Below are positions 10,299-21,337 of a stretch of DNA of 64,000 bases, in pieces. Both the position numbers and the translations under genes were made by a program. The DNA is from Turbatrix aceti (taxonomy: Eukaryota > Nematoda > Chromadorea > Rhabditida > Panagrolaimidae). The notes under the pieces were generated by a model that worked only from the letters and a program-made list of their open reading frames with translations, did no database searches and was not told the DNA's origin. The DNA is taken from positions 1,302,001 through 1,366,000 of the forward strand of contig OZ017767.1 of NCBI GenBank assembly GCA_963969345.1, given 5' to 3'. Each line of letters opens with the position of its first letter. Within the stretch, counting starts at the first letter, position 1.

Positions 10299-13200
10299 TT
10301 ATGAAAATTGGTCATGGCTGTAATACAATTTGGCCATAAGGTTTCCCAGAAATGGAGACATCTGGGGGACATCTTCTGCATCACTTTCATCCGAATCTTT
10401 ATCGTCTGTTTCATTTTCGATTTCAATGAGTCGAAGACGTGGTTTCAAATCCGTCGGATGAATGCTGTAAGCCACAAATTGTCGGTCGACATTTTCAAAT
10501 TCTTCGATTTCTTTTTTCAGCTCTTCAACGACAGACGCAGTCGCTCCATTTTTATTGCAATCATCAATTTTTTTTTCAATGTCGATGAGCTTTCTTTCGG
10601 CATCCGTTTCGGCAACCAACGCATTTCTGAAAGTACTGTCGCCACCGACAACTTGTTCAAAGTCCAGACAGATTTTCTCGGTTTTTGCGAAATCGGATTC
10701 TACTTCACCAAGCGGAAGAGGATGTGCGTAGCGTCTTTGGACTTTTAGAAACTCTTGAATGCATTTGGCTGGGGCATTAAACTTTTCAAGCAGCGATTCC
10801 AAATCATCCTGATATCCAGGTACGACGTGTTTTCTGGAAATGTCAAGCGCTTTCTTCTGGCGAATTGTGTGCACAAGCACTTGCTGCTGATTCTCAATCT
10901 TGTTTTCTGCTTTCGCATCTTTAATGATCTCGGGAACGATTAAAGTTACTGTATCTTTTACAACTCGCTGGACATGTGATTCAAAATTTTCTTCATTACG
11001 AATTTCGTTTTCGACGATGTCAAGTTCATCCGTGATGATTTTACAAGTTTTCTCCAAATTGTTTTTCAGTTCTTCGCATCGTGGCAGCAAGTCTTCTCCA
11101 GAATCGGAAAAAAGCTTGAGATCATCGGCTATTTTTTGTAGTTTTTCAAGTGCATCATTTTTAGAATTCTGAACCTTGTTCTTTAGATCAGTCATCATTT
11201 TTGCACATCTGCGAGCGCCATTGATTGATCCTTTGAACTTGTTGAGCTTCTCAAATTCGTTTAAATAAGTTGCCATGTCTAGGGACACTTTAGCGTACAG
11301 GTCTTGAAATTCCACGGTTTTTGTTTGAATGCTATTTTCGACTTGGGAATTGAGCTCGTTGGCGGTCGATAACAGATCTTGAATTTCGAAACGAGTTTTT
11401 TCTTCGCACGGCAAAGATGTTTGAATCATTTGGACACCTTGCGCATAGGCGTGTTGAAGCGTGTGGTACGATTCCGCAAAGCCATCGAAGGACGGTAAAT
11501 TTTTCGCAACGGAAATGGCAGCTGATAATTCAGAAACCACTTGTTGTGCCTGTCGTTCTCCAAATGTACGCTTCTTTGTTTGGAGCTGTCCCAACAGACT
11601 TGCAAACCTGGTTTTCAACATTTCGCCGTTGCCGTCGCAAACTGTGATGTACATCAGAGGCTCAGCTAGTCGAGCAGACAGTGAGTTCAGTTCGTTTAGG
11701 ATTTCAGAAACAGTCGTATTTTCTTCTTCTTCAGAACCATCAACTTTAACAAACTGGTTTTCAAAATTTTCAATACGCAGTTGAATTTGATTGCCAAAAT
11801 TGTAAAGTTCAGTCGTTTTCTTAATTTCATTTCTAAGTTCAATGACGAATCCCCAATCTGTATCATTCAAAAGTTGTGAACGTGCATCTCTGCAGCTGTT
11901 GTCGCATAGTGACGTTGTTAATTTTCTCGATTTCGTCGGCCATGTCATTTAGTTCTTGAAAACGAATATCAAAATCTGCGACATCGGAAACGACATCTGC
12001 CACTGATTTTTGGATCTGATTTCCATTTTTTGGAGCATATTGGTAGCAAAAATCTTCTAGCTGGTTGCAGAGATCGTGACCTTTGGTGAAAATTAAGCGT
12101 GAACCACTGTCCACGCTGTCCATTTCAAACTGTGGTTTGTGATTTAAGGTAGCCGTAGGAGATGACGTAAATGGAGGCGCAAATAGTGACACATCTTGTT
12201 CGGCGATAACTAATTTTGCAAGGCGTTCTTCGTTAGAAAACTGTGCAGTTGAGTCTTCTTTCTGATCAGGACACGATTCGTGGACTGAATGATCCCGTTC
12301 AGGTTGCCCGAGGTCGTCGTGAGCAGAAAGTTCTGTGTCTTCGAAGTCTGATAGATCTGCTAGAAGATCTGCAAGAGAATCTGGAGTATTCCCAGTTGCG
12401 CAGTTTGTATCTTGCTGTGAAACATGTTCCTGAATAAAGTCATCCGCAGCTTCAAAGGTCGTCTTTTCGTTGTGTGGCCCTGAAATTATGAATATAAAAA
12501 ATCTATTTTTTTATGAAAATACTTACCAGAGTCGTCACAATCGGACCAATCTTCATCATCGGAAAAAACATCCTTCAATAGCTTTCGAAGATTAGGATCT
12601 TTAGTTTTTTTTATGTTCATCTGGGAGGGAACTTGTTGCTGAACAACCCGCTTTTCAGCTTCATAAGAGTTTTCTGAAATTCGTTCCGTTATTTGCAAAC
12701 AATATAAACATTTTTTTATGTTTTTACAATGTAAATACTTACCGGTGCCGTCAAAGACAGAATGATCAAGAGCAGGCTGAAGCTCTTCCGTACCGGTGAC
12801 TGCCGGAAGGTTTTCATCCTGCGGTGTTTCACGAACAGGAAGTACATCATTATGTGTCGTTGGTGTAGTCGAATGTGCTGCATCCGTTGTATCTGTGCTC
12901 ACTGCGCTTTGTGCTCCCCATGAAACTTCGCCTCTAGGAACCGATGGTAGGTTTAAAGAGACTGAATTGATTTGATGAAGTACACTTTGGTTTTCATAAT
13001 CCAGGATCTTACCAGAGCTGTCATTTACGGAAATCATGTGATTATTCTCGAGCTCATCAGTGCTTAGGGTCAACAAATGTATCGTTGGGGCCACCGCTGA
13101 TGCAAATGAATCGTTAAGCGTTTCGTGTTCATCGCCAGGTACAGGGGTTTTGCGATCAATGTCAGAAAATCCGAATGAAGGAACATCTGAGATATTCGAT

Positions 13201-13556
13201 TGCAGTGTTGAATCTGAAGTTTGTTTTATTTAATTTTTTTGATACAAACAGCAGTTTACGAACGTTCTACATATTGGTATCTTTGATTTCCAAAAATTTC
13301 AACTTCGGCATTTCTATCTAGAAACATGACATATTATCATTAAATTAATAGTAAATTAATATTACCGATTTCTGCTTCATAATTTTGATGTGAATAATTT
13401 TCGCGATCCCCAGTATGGGTTGTGGCTGAAAAACAAGTACGTGTATATCATTTTTTTAAATGTTTTTCCTAACATACCGGGGTCAATGATAGAGAAATCG
13501 TCGTAGTCAAAAATGCTGTCGTCAGGAGAATTCACATTACCTGAAGGCGATGACAT
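10299..13556 (-). pseudogene. Modular acidic/coiled-coil protein, family copy B, with a +1 frameshift
   Basis: Exons: 13478-13556, 13366-13425, 13264-13317, 13013-13213, 12743-12961, 12527-12673 and a large 10299-12479 exon. The head matches copies A and C (MSSPSGNVNSPDDSIFDYDD; ISENSYEAEKR boundary; WSDCDDS). The body is the coiled-coil region (LLNDTDWGFVIELRNEIKK; ICLDFEQVVGGDSTFRNALV), ending PFLGNLMAKLYYSHDQFS. The exons sum to 2941 nt, one base too many. The extra base is at about 11887-11891, where copy B reads CATCTCTGCAG and copy A CATCCTGCAG (plus strand). The upstream frame then stops within ten codons. So either the gene is newly broken or the base is a sequencing error; without it the protein would be about 979 aa. 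Unlike A and D there is no intron before the tail motif. Confidence 0.7.
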
Positions 13557-13773
13557 GATGATGCGGGTTGACGACGTGTGTCAAGTAACTATAAATTGCT
13601 TACATCAAATGCAGTTTTATACACACATCATTTATATCAAAAATTTCGATATTTGCACGGAAAAACGTATGTACGCACTATAAAACATAAAACCGGTCAA
13701 AAAACGAAGCGTCGATACACAAATAAAATTATGCATTGACTAAAAATTATTTGCGTGAGATGTAGACTACTTA

Positions 13774-13837
13774 GCAGAACCATTTGCAACAGAATCCTCC
13801 GACGAAGAACGATGGATTCTGTTGCAAATGGTTCTGC
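13774..13837. repeat. Perfect 24-bp inverted repeat, second copy
   Basis: Same arms and loop as 6195-6258, at the equivalent position upstream of copy B. Confidence 0.85.
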
Positions 13838-14568
13838 AACAGATACTAAATATAATAGGCGACTCGTTGTACACATTTCCGTCATGGGCTAACACGGTGT
13901 TCAACAAGCCAAAAATCAGACCGAAGCGAGTTGACGCATCGTCCCAACAACTAACCGCTCACTAACGGTGAAATAAGTAGAAAATAAGATCGTCTCATAA
14001 ATATATATCAGCGCGCAATTTCGATATTTGCAGCATCGCTTGACGCAAAAAATACCGAAAAACAACTTGATTTCGAGATTGCACACTTTTTTTCCGCTAT
14101 GTTTTGCAAAATAAATATCCCTGCTATATTTTATGCATAAAAAATTTCGATATTTTTGAGAAAAATGTTTTGTGTTTGTATTTTAAAATAAATAAATAAA
14201 TTTAAAATACTGTTAATAAAATTGTAAGAAGTACTGTTTACCTAATGTTTTTACTCTTTATTACATATTTGGCTAATTGACAGCCATCAGATGCTCTGTT
14301 ATTATTTTTGTATTTGCTGTTTACAAGCAAGGGGGGACGCTGTAAATTACAAAGATGAATCTTTTTTAACCATCTGAAATATATATTTATGTAGATCTTG
14401 AGCAAATTTACATATATTTGTGGTTGTTTGCATGCTTATATTTATTATAAATTCAATTATAAAAACATGTAACCTAAATTTGTATTCATGCCCCTGATTA
14501 TGCTAGCTTGTTTGTATTTACCAGACATTTACAGTTCTTAACATATTAGTTAGAATCAATAAAATAAT
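13838..14568. other. Duplicated upstream region and receptor 3' flank
   Basis: 13838-14265 repeats 6260-6670 with few changes, including motif copies near 14016 and 14138. From 14268 a different block (GACAGCCATCAGATGCTCTG onward) recurs at 22846. No gene is supported. Confidence 0.5.
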
Positions 14569-15649
14569 TTATTTCAACAGGCCAATAAAAATTTTTCGAT
14601 TACCTCCATTAAGCAACGCGATCAAAAAAGATAATGAACTTGCATTAAATACATACGATAAAATAATTCCAGGGGAAGCTAAACGATTGTCAAAATAACT
14701 ACTGTCTGGAGCAAGTTTAACAATGTGTTCCGTTCCTATCAAAATAAAACAGTATACAACAAGGCAATATGCACTCCTTTGTTGAATACCGTTGGTTTTT
14801 GAAACAGGTTTGAAAAAGTCTTTCCCACTCTTGATTCGCCAGGTTAACTTAAAACGAAGCTCTAAGACAATTAATGCATAAACAAATGTTGTCACGTGTA
14901 GTACAATAGAGTTGAGGACGGAATCATTGAAACAATTTAAAAAATACGAGTAGATATCTAATTCTTCACCATAAAAATTTCCAACTAGGAGTACCCAGTA
15001 AAAAACGAGCAAAATTGTCAAACCAACTGAGACAATCAACAATACACCGCCAATGACAAAAACGAACTTGCTTTTGAATACTTTGGAATTGATTACCGGA
15101 ACGCAAAAAATTGTAAACTGATTAATCGATAGCGTAAACAATCCGATGAAAAAGAAATTTTTGGTAGACCTGCTCCACGCAGTACCGTAATGAAATAACG
15201 GAAACAGGCGATCTGATATTTCATTAAAGATGTCCGAATTTACAATGCTCTCGTTTGAATCCAATTCTTTTCCTCCGTACTTTAAATCAAAATTTTTGTG
15301 AGAGCATTTTTCTAATGCATCTAATTGAAATAATATAGAAAAATTTATTGTTGTACTAAAATCGGTATAAAGAAGAGAGAGATTAAAAAATATTGATATC
15401 ACACTTAAATAAATCATGATACAAATAAAAAAAGTGCTTGATTTTTGCAATTGACTTTGACATTGATTCTGAAGTTAAATATGAATAAAAAGCTTATAAA
15501 CTATTATACTAATAACAAACCTTCAAAACAGAGTACAAGGCAGCAAGATTTAGCAGAATGATTATTATTCCCATTACGAATGAAAAAATGTAAGTATAAA
15601 AACAATAATCATCAAAATAGTTTTGATTACATTCTTGGTCCATCTGCAT
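14569..15649 (-). CDS. Seven-helix receptor-like protein, family member 1 (about 342 aa)
   Basis: Model complement(join(14569..15468,15521..15649)), in frame. Exon 1 holds the first helix (CFYTYIFSFVMGIIIILLNL, then AALYSVLK). Exon 2 starts NQCQSQLQKSSTFFICIMIY and carries the remaining helices: FFFIGLFTLSINQFTIF, a long helix ending LLVFYWVLLVG, TTFVYALIVLELRFKLTWRI, YCLVVYCFILIG and ILSYVFNASSLSFLIALLNG. The tail GNRKIF resembles the helix 8 start of many receptors. Five family members lie in this window, sharing NQ or SQ at the exon junction, LELRxNLxWRIKSG before helix 6, and SLSFLIALLNG in helix 7. It is probably a plasma-membrane chemosensory-type receptor; no named nematode family was matched from memory. 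Confidence 0.78.
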
Positions 15650-15690
15650 GTTGAAAATCACAAACACTGCAAAGAATTCAAAACCTTAGG

Positions 15691-15813
15691 TCTAAAAGGC
15701 AATGGCCCGACAGGCACACGGTGTGGCTTCAAAAAGGCGTCCCGCCCTTCTTTTAAGCTTGTTGTTATTCGCTAACGCTCCGTCCGGGAGTTTTTCAGAA
15801 AAAAATGAAGTGG
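15691..15813. repeat. Dispersed fragment also at 6696-6818 and 22950-23145
   Basis: Near-identical to the stretch at 6702, and at 23098-23145 for its right half. In the third copy about 130 bp of other sequence separates the halves. It forms the left border of the duplicated type II membrane protein block. Confidence 0.6.
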
Positions 15814-15893
15814 AGTCTCCGCAAGCCGTGTTCAATGATAACAACTTTATTTTTCTTATAATAAAACAAACATTATTTCATTCCGCAATATCC

Positions 15894-16856
15894 TTAAATA
15901 AAAATTTTTTTGACCACATCACTTTGTTGTAACCCACAAAAAGCAGAAGTACTCCAAATGGGAGCATCTTTAACTTGCAAATACCATCCGTAACACTTAT
16001 TCGGCTTTTCTGCAAACGTATGGTTGTTCTGCCTCTTCATTGCTCTCTGAAAAAATGCTTTTGTACGAATGTTCTTAACAATGTTGTTGCTACTTACAAT
16101 GTTATCCAATATTGATGAATATGCCAGAAAGTTTTTTGTGACGGATGAAAAATCTATCCACATATAGTCGTTCCATGAGAACCCATTGATCTGCAAAAGA
16201 TAGTTCATATCGTAAGCAACGTGTCGCGTTTGTTTAATGTAATGGTAGTTAGCAAATGTCTTTTTATAGCGACCCCAAAATAAGTAGCAATACGTGTCGT
16301 AGGCGGAAGCAAGAACAAAAGTCTCTTGAAAATTCCCCGAACACTTATCTGCGGGTTGAAAAGAGTAAGTTGTCTTGTTGCATTCGATACTTTCGACAAG
16401 CATGTTGACGGCATCACAACAGTACAGAGAAGTGACAAGGGGATCTTCTTCGCACTTTTTTGTAGCATCAACTTTTTCTGCCTGCAACAAAAATTATTAT
16501 GTCAAACAGTCTCTTAAGCCAGAACCATCACTTACAATCAAGTAACCCACGCAGGCCAGAATGCCGCAGAACACCAAGCATAAGAGTACACAGGGAATAA
16601 GGTACATAAGCTGGCGGTGTTTTTTGCGGAAGTGGTTGAAACCTCCGTAGCATCTGCTGAACTTTGTGTGATATAAAACATACGACTTCACGCTGCTGAG
16701 GTTCTCGGTCAAAGTTCCGTACTCCGAACAGTTTGGTGAATCCGTAATTGTTAGAGCCGCCAGTGAATCATTAGAAGGCAGTGCTGTCGCGTTCGGATCA
16801 TCCTCCTGGATAAGTAGAGGGTTGGTGTCGCAAATTCCTCCGTCACGACCATTCAT
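15894..16856 (-). CDS. Type II membrane protein with cysteine-rich outer domain, copy 1 (about 302 aa)
   Basis: Model complement(join(15894..16481,16536..16856)). The start MNGRDGGICDTNPLLIQEDD gives a Ser/Asp/Asn-rich N-terminal region of about 85 residues. A single hydrophobic helix follows (YLIPCVLLCLVFCGILACVG), then about 200 residues with at least eight cysteines (EKVDATKKCEEDP, LYCCDAVNM, CYGWYLQVKDAPIW, FCGLQQ) and several N-x-S/T sites. This suggests type II topology with a disulphide-bonded outer domain. A longer open frame continues upstream with another hydrophobic stretch (PKFLIIVSILSAVAFNCSIV), so a further 5' exon or different start is possible. The family is not recognised. 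Confidence 0.65.
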
Positions 16857-17194
16857 TGCGGGCGTTTTCTCGGCAACAATAGAGCAATTGAAAGCCACGG
16901 CCGACAAAATCGATACTATAATCAGAAATTTGGGTAAATGTAAATTTTTTGGGGTACATGTTGTTGTTTTTCGCACGTCCGGTTTTTCACCTTTTACTGT
17001 CGGTGTTCTCAAGCATGGAGCGGGTGCGAACCAAGCTTTGCGGCAAGGTTTTTGTATAATACTACTTTGGATTACGATGAAAGAAGGTTTCAATAAATGA
17101 AAATAAATTGTTTGGACTGTGTCAGAATTTTGATATTTATTATCACGTTTAGTTCCAGATTTCACGATTTTAGACGAGACTTTTTAATTTTTGA

Positions 17195-17597
17195 CAGGGT
17201 TGCGAAGATGGGATTCCCCGGGAGATTCCCCGGGGAATATTCCCCCCCACCTTTGCCAAATTCCCCCCAAAATTCCCCGGGAAACTGCCGAAAAAATTAA
17301 GAAAAGTAAAGGGATGTGATTATTTTTTTTGAAGTTTGACGCTGGGGCTTCAAATCTCGCTTTAATGTGAAAGTTAGGTTGCAATTTTAATGCACGTTAA
17401 TAAATAGACCGTTTTTGGTGTGTTTTTTTTTATTTTAGACCTCGTTTTAGACGCACGGCTTTATTTGGATGCGGGGAATTCGGAAGGGAATTCCCTGGGG
17501 AATCTCCGGGAATTCCCTGGGGAATCTCCGGGAATCCCTCGGGAATATTACCAAATTTTTTTAGTAATTATTACCAAATTTTTTTTTTCGCAACCCT
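17195..17597. mobile_element. hAT-like MITE at the 3' end of copy C (about 403 bp)
   Basis: Termini CAGGGTTGCGAA and TTCGCAACCCT, with flanks ATTTTTGA and TTTTTTGA consistent with an imperfect 8-bp duplication. The equivalent receptor-type end at 24507-24530 is uninterrupted. Inside are repeated GGGGAATCTCCGGGAATTCC units near the right end and inverted relatives near the left end. The insertion separates the copy C coding region from its ancestral stop codon; the frame now terminates inside the element. Confidence 0.75.
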
Positions 17598-20500
17598 TTT
17601 TTTTGATCGTTGTCAGTCGAATGAAAACGGCGCCACAGCATAAAATTATCGCAGCAATAATAAAAACCGTAATTGAAATTTTGAAATGTTGTTTGACAGT
17701 TTTGAAAACAGTTTTGAATGGAGATGACGTAAATGGAGGCGCAAATAGTGACACATCTTGTTCGGCGATAACTAATTTTGCACGGCGTTCTTCGTTTGAA
17801 AACTGTGCAGTTGAGTCTTCTTTCTGATCTTGTTCCTGAACAACCCGCTTTTCAGCTTCATAAGAGTTTTCTGAAATTCGTTCCGTTATTTGCAAACAAT
17901 ATAAACATTTTTTTATGTTTTTACAATGTAAATACTTACCGGTGCCGTCAAAGACAGAATGATCAAGAGCAGGCTGAAGCTCTTCAGTACCGGTGACTGC
18001 CGGAAGGTTTTCATCCTGCGGTGTTTCACGAACAGGAAGTACATCATTATGTGTCGTTGGTGTAGTTGAATGTGCTGCATCCGTTGTATCTGTGCTCACT
18101 GCGCTTTGTTCTCCCCATGAAATTTTCGTTGAATTCTTTTGAATGAAAACGGCGCCACAGCATAAAATTATCGCAGAAATAATAAAAACCGTAATTGAAA
18201 TTTTGGAATGTTGTTTGACAGTTTTGAAATATTGGAATGGAGATGACGTAAATGGAGGCGCAAATAGTGACACATCTTGTTCGGCGATAACTAATTTTGC
18301 ACGGCGTTCTTCGTTTGAAAACTGTGCAGTTGAGTCTTCTTTCTGATCGTGACACGATTCGTGGACTGAATGATCCTGTTCAGGTTGCCCGAGGTCGTCG
18401 TGAGCAGAAAGTTCTGTGTCTTCGAAGTCTGATAGATCCGCTAGAAGATCTGCAAGAGAATTTGGAGTATTCCCAGTTGCGCAGTTTGTATCTTGCTGTG
18501 AAACATGTTCCTGAATAAAGTCATCCGCAGCTTCAAAGGTCGTCTTTTCGTTGTGTGGCCCTGAAATTGTGAATATAAAAAATCTATTTTTTTATGAAAA
18601 TACTTGCCAGAGTTGTCACAATCGGACCAATCTTCATCATCGGAAGAAACACCCTCCAATAGCTTTCGAAGAGTAAGATTTTTAGTTTTTTTTATGTTCA
18701 TCTGGGAGGGAACTTGTTCCTGAACAACCCGCTTTTCAGCTTCATAAGAGTTTTCTGAAATTCGTTCCGTTATTTGCAAACAATATAAACATTTTTTTAT
18801 GTTTTTACAATGTAAATACTTACCGGCGCCGTCAAAGACAGAATGATCAAGAGCAGGCTGAAGCTCTTCCGTACCGGTGACTGCCGGAAGGTTTTCATCC
18901 TGCGGTGTTTTACGAACAGGAAGTACATCATTATGTGTCGTTGGTGTAGTTGAATGTGCAGCATCCGTTGTATCTGTGCTCACTGCGCTTTGTTCTCCCC
19001 ATGAAATTTTGCCTCTGGGAACCGGTGGTAGGTTTAAAGAGCCTGAATTGATTTGATGAAGTCTACTTTGGATTTCGTAATCCAGGATCTTACCAGAGCT
19101 GTCATTTACGGAAATCATGTGATTATTGTCGAGCTCATCAGTGCTTGGGGTCAACAAATGTATCGTTGGGGCCACCGCTGATGCAAATGAATCATTAAGC
19201 GTTTCGTCTTCGTTGCCAGGTACAGGGGTTTTGCGATCAATGTCAGAAAATCCGAATGAAGGAACATCTGAGATATTCGATTGCAGTGTTGAATCTGAAG
19301 CTTGTTTTATTTTTTTTTTTTTGATAAAAACATAACATATGTATGTATATAAGACGAGGACAATAAAAATTTTTTTTGTCATGCTATTTTTTTGCCTTTT
19401 TTTTAGAATTTACTTCTTGAAGAAGTAAACTGACTGCAAAAACCAAATTTCTTCAAGTAGGAAATAAAACACCCCGTGTTTTTTCATTTTTCATAATTTT
19501 TACAAAATGACGTCTCAACAGTTGTCTTGGACGCAAAAAGATGCACAATCGCAGTTTTTGATATCAGTCGATTTTGCAGATGTAAACTTAGTGATTTTTA
19601 TGAATGTGGTGCCATGCTGAGTGTCTCTCGCTTTTTTTACAATTTATTTCAATATCAGACGTATTTTTCACAAAAACGAAACAAAGATGGAGAGGGAGAC
19701 GCTACTCACGATGTCGCGAGTAGATGCTGCGCGCATAAAAGAGAGAGAGGGACACGCTACTCACGATGTCGCGAGTAGCTGCTGCGCGCATAAAAGAGAG
19801 AAAAGAGAGAGCGCGCAGATCGGTGGTTCTTCGTTGATAGATTCTGATGGATTCTGGTCGTCGCTGTGCCGCGATGAATTTTCCGTTGGCATTTCATAGA
19901 CACTGCAAAAGCATCTTCGTAAAACCACAATTTAGAAATGGTGCGCTCAAAACAATTCTTACCGTGAGTGATAACGGGTCGCCTGTGCAAGCATCAGCTG
20001 GTATCACTGCTGGTGGCACTGGCCGTGGAAATCATTGAGGCGATGAGAACAGAGAAACAGCAACGGAAATCGATGCAACAACGTTGACAATCGATTGTTC
20101 ACAAATAGCAAGTGAGGAACGTTCGCGATCTGTTCAAGAAAATGTGCGCACGCGCTGTTTGAACGTGTTGTTCTGACGTTCAAAAAACGGAACGCGATCG
20201 TTCCTCAATCGATTGTCAACGTTGTTGCATCGATTTCCGTTGCCGTTTCTCTGTTCTCATCGCCTCAATGATTTCCACGGCCAGTGCCACCAGCAGTGAT
20301 ACCAGCTGATGCTTGCACAGGCGACCCGTTATCACTCACGGTAAGAATTGTTTTGAGCGCACCATTTCTAAATTGTGGTTTTACGAAGATGCTTTTGCAG
20401 TGTCTATGAAATGCCAACGGAAAATTCATCGCGGCACAGCGACGACCAGAATCCATCAGAATCTATCAACGAAGAACCACCGATCTGCGCGCTCTCTCTT

Positions 20501-21156
20501 TTCTCTCTTTTATGCGCGCAGCAGCTACTCGCGACATCGTGAGTAGCGTGTCCCTCTCTCTCTTTTATGCGCGCAGCAGCTACTCGCGACGTCGTGAGTA
20601 GCTGGCTCCCTCTCTCTCCTGCGTGCACATCTTTGTTTTGTTTTGATTTTAACAAGAAATGACATAAATTATGAATAGTGCTTCTGTTCAACTCAAAGTA
20701 GAAGTAAACTACTCGATTTCGACAAAAATGAAAAAAAATGGTTCTGAACGTGAATTTCAACTTGGCGTTTTCAGAGAATCCAACAAATCGTAATTTTAGC
20801 TTCTTTTGTTTTAGCTCAGACGCTTTCTACAATAAAAACGTAAAAACATGAAAATGATGATGTCACAAATTTGCTTTCAAAAAATGGGGAAAAATAAGCA
20901 TGACAAAAAAAATTTTTATTGTCCTCGTCTTATATCATTAAATTAAAAGTCATAAACTTACGGATTTCTGCTTCATAATTTTGATATGAATAATTTTCGC
21001 GATCCCCAGTATAGGTTGTGGCTGAAAAACAAGTATGTGTATTTATATCATTTTGTTTAATGTTTTTCCTAACATACCGTGGTCAATGATAGAGATATCG
21101 TCGTCGTCAAAAATGCTGTCGTCAGGAGAATTCACATTTCCTGAAGACGATGACAT
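17548..21156 (-). CDS. Modular acidic protein with two membrane helices, family copy C (7 coding exons, about 549 aa)
   Basis: Model complement(join(17548..17870,17940..18560,18608..18754,18824..19042,19094..19294,20962..21021,21078..21156)); exons sum to 1650 nt, in frame. The head matches A and B, but the 54-nt exon 3 is deleted, keeping the frame. Exon 7 (LGQPEQDHSVHESCHDQKED) leads to SLFAPPFTSSPFQYFKTVKQ and a hydrophobic helix ISITVFIISAIILCCGAVFI. It then re-enters the exon 5 module (KISWGEQSAV) in frame, giving a second module set and a second helix. The helix matches the last exon of the srw-type receptor at 24507. The 18608 donor is GC instead of GT. The final residues and the stop come from the inserted element at 17195-17597. 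Function is unknown; a membrane-anchored counterpart of the coiled-coil copies is a reasonable inference. Confidence 0.65.
19350..20932. mobile_element. Foldback/inverted-repeat element, 1583 bp, TA target duplication
   Basis: Inserted in intron 2 of copy C. Termini TAAGACGAGGACAATAAAAA (19350) and its reverse complement (ending 20932) agree over about 36 bp, with TA on both sides. Copy A has the empty site GTATGTATATCATTAA at about 5745-5762. The interior is a giant palindrome (arms about 19700-20110 and 20190-20640, centre near 20151), so the same 63-codon open frame appears on both strands. The arms contain tandem CTACTCACGATGTCGCGAGTAG hairpin units (shown in part) with CATAAAAGAGAG. The TA duplication fits a Tc1/mariner-type mechanism; no transposase is present. 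Confidence 0.85.
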
Positions 21157-21337
21157 GATGATGCGGGTAGACGACGTGTGTCAAGTAACTATAAATGCTT
21201 ACATCAAATGCACTTTTATACACACATCATTTATATCAAAAATTTTGATATTTGCACGGAGGGGAAAACTTATGTACGCCCTATAAATCGTGAGACCGCC
21301 CAAAAAACGAAGCGTCGACACACAAATAAAATCATGC

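Noticed and set aside
19847..20456. Identical 63-codon frames on opposite strands
   Set aside because: A consequence of the palindromic arms of the foldback element; no family resemblance.
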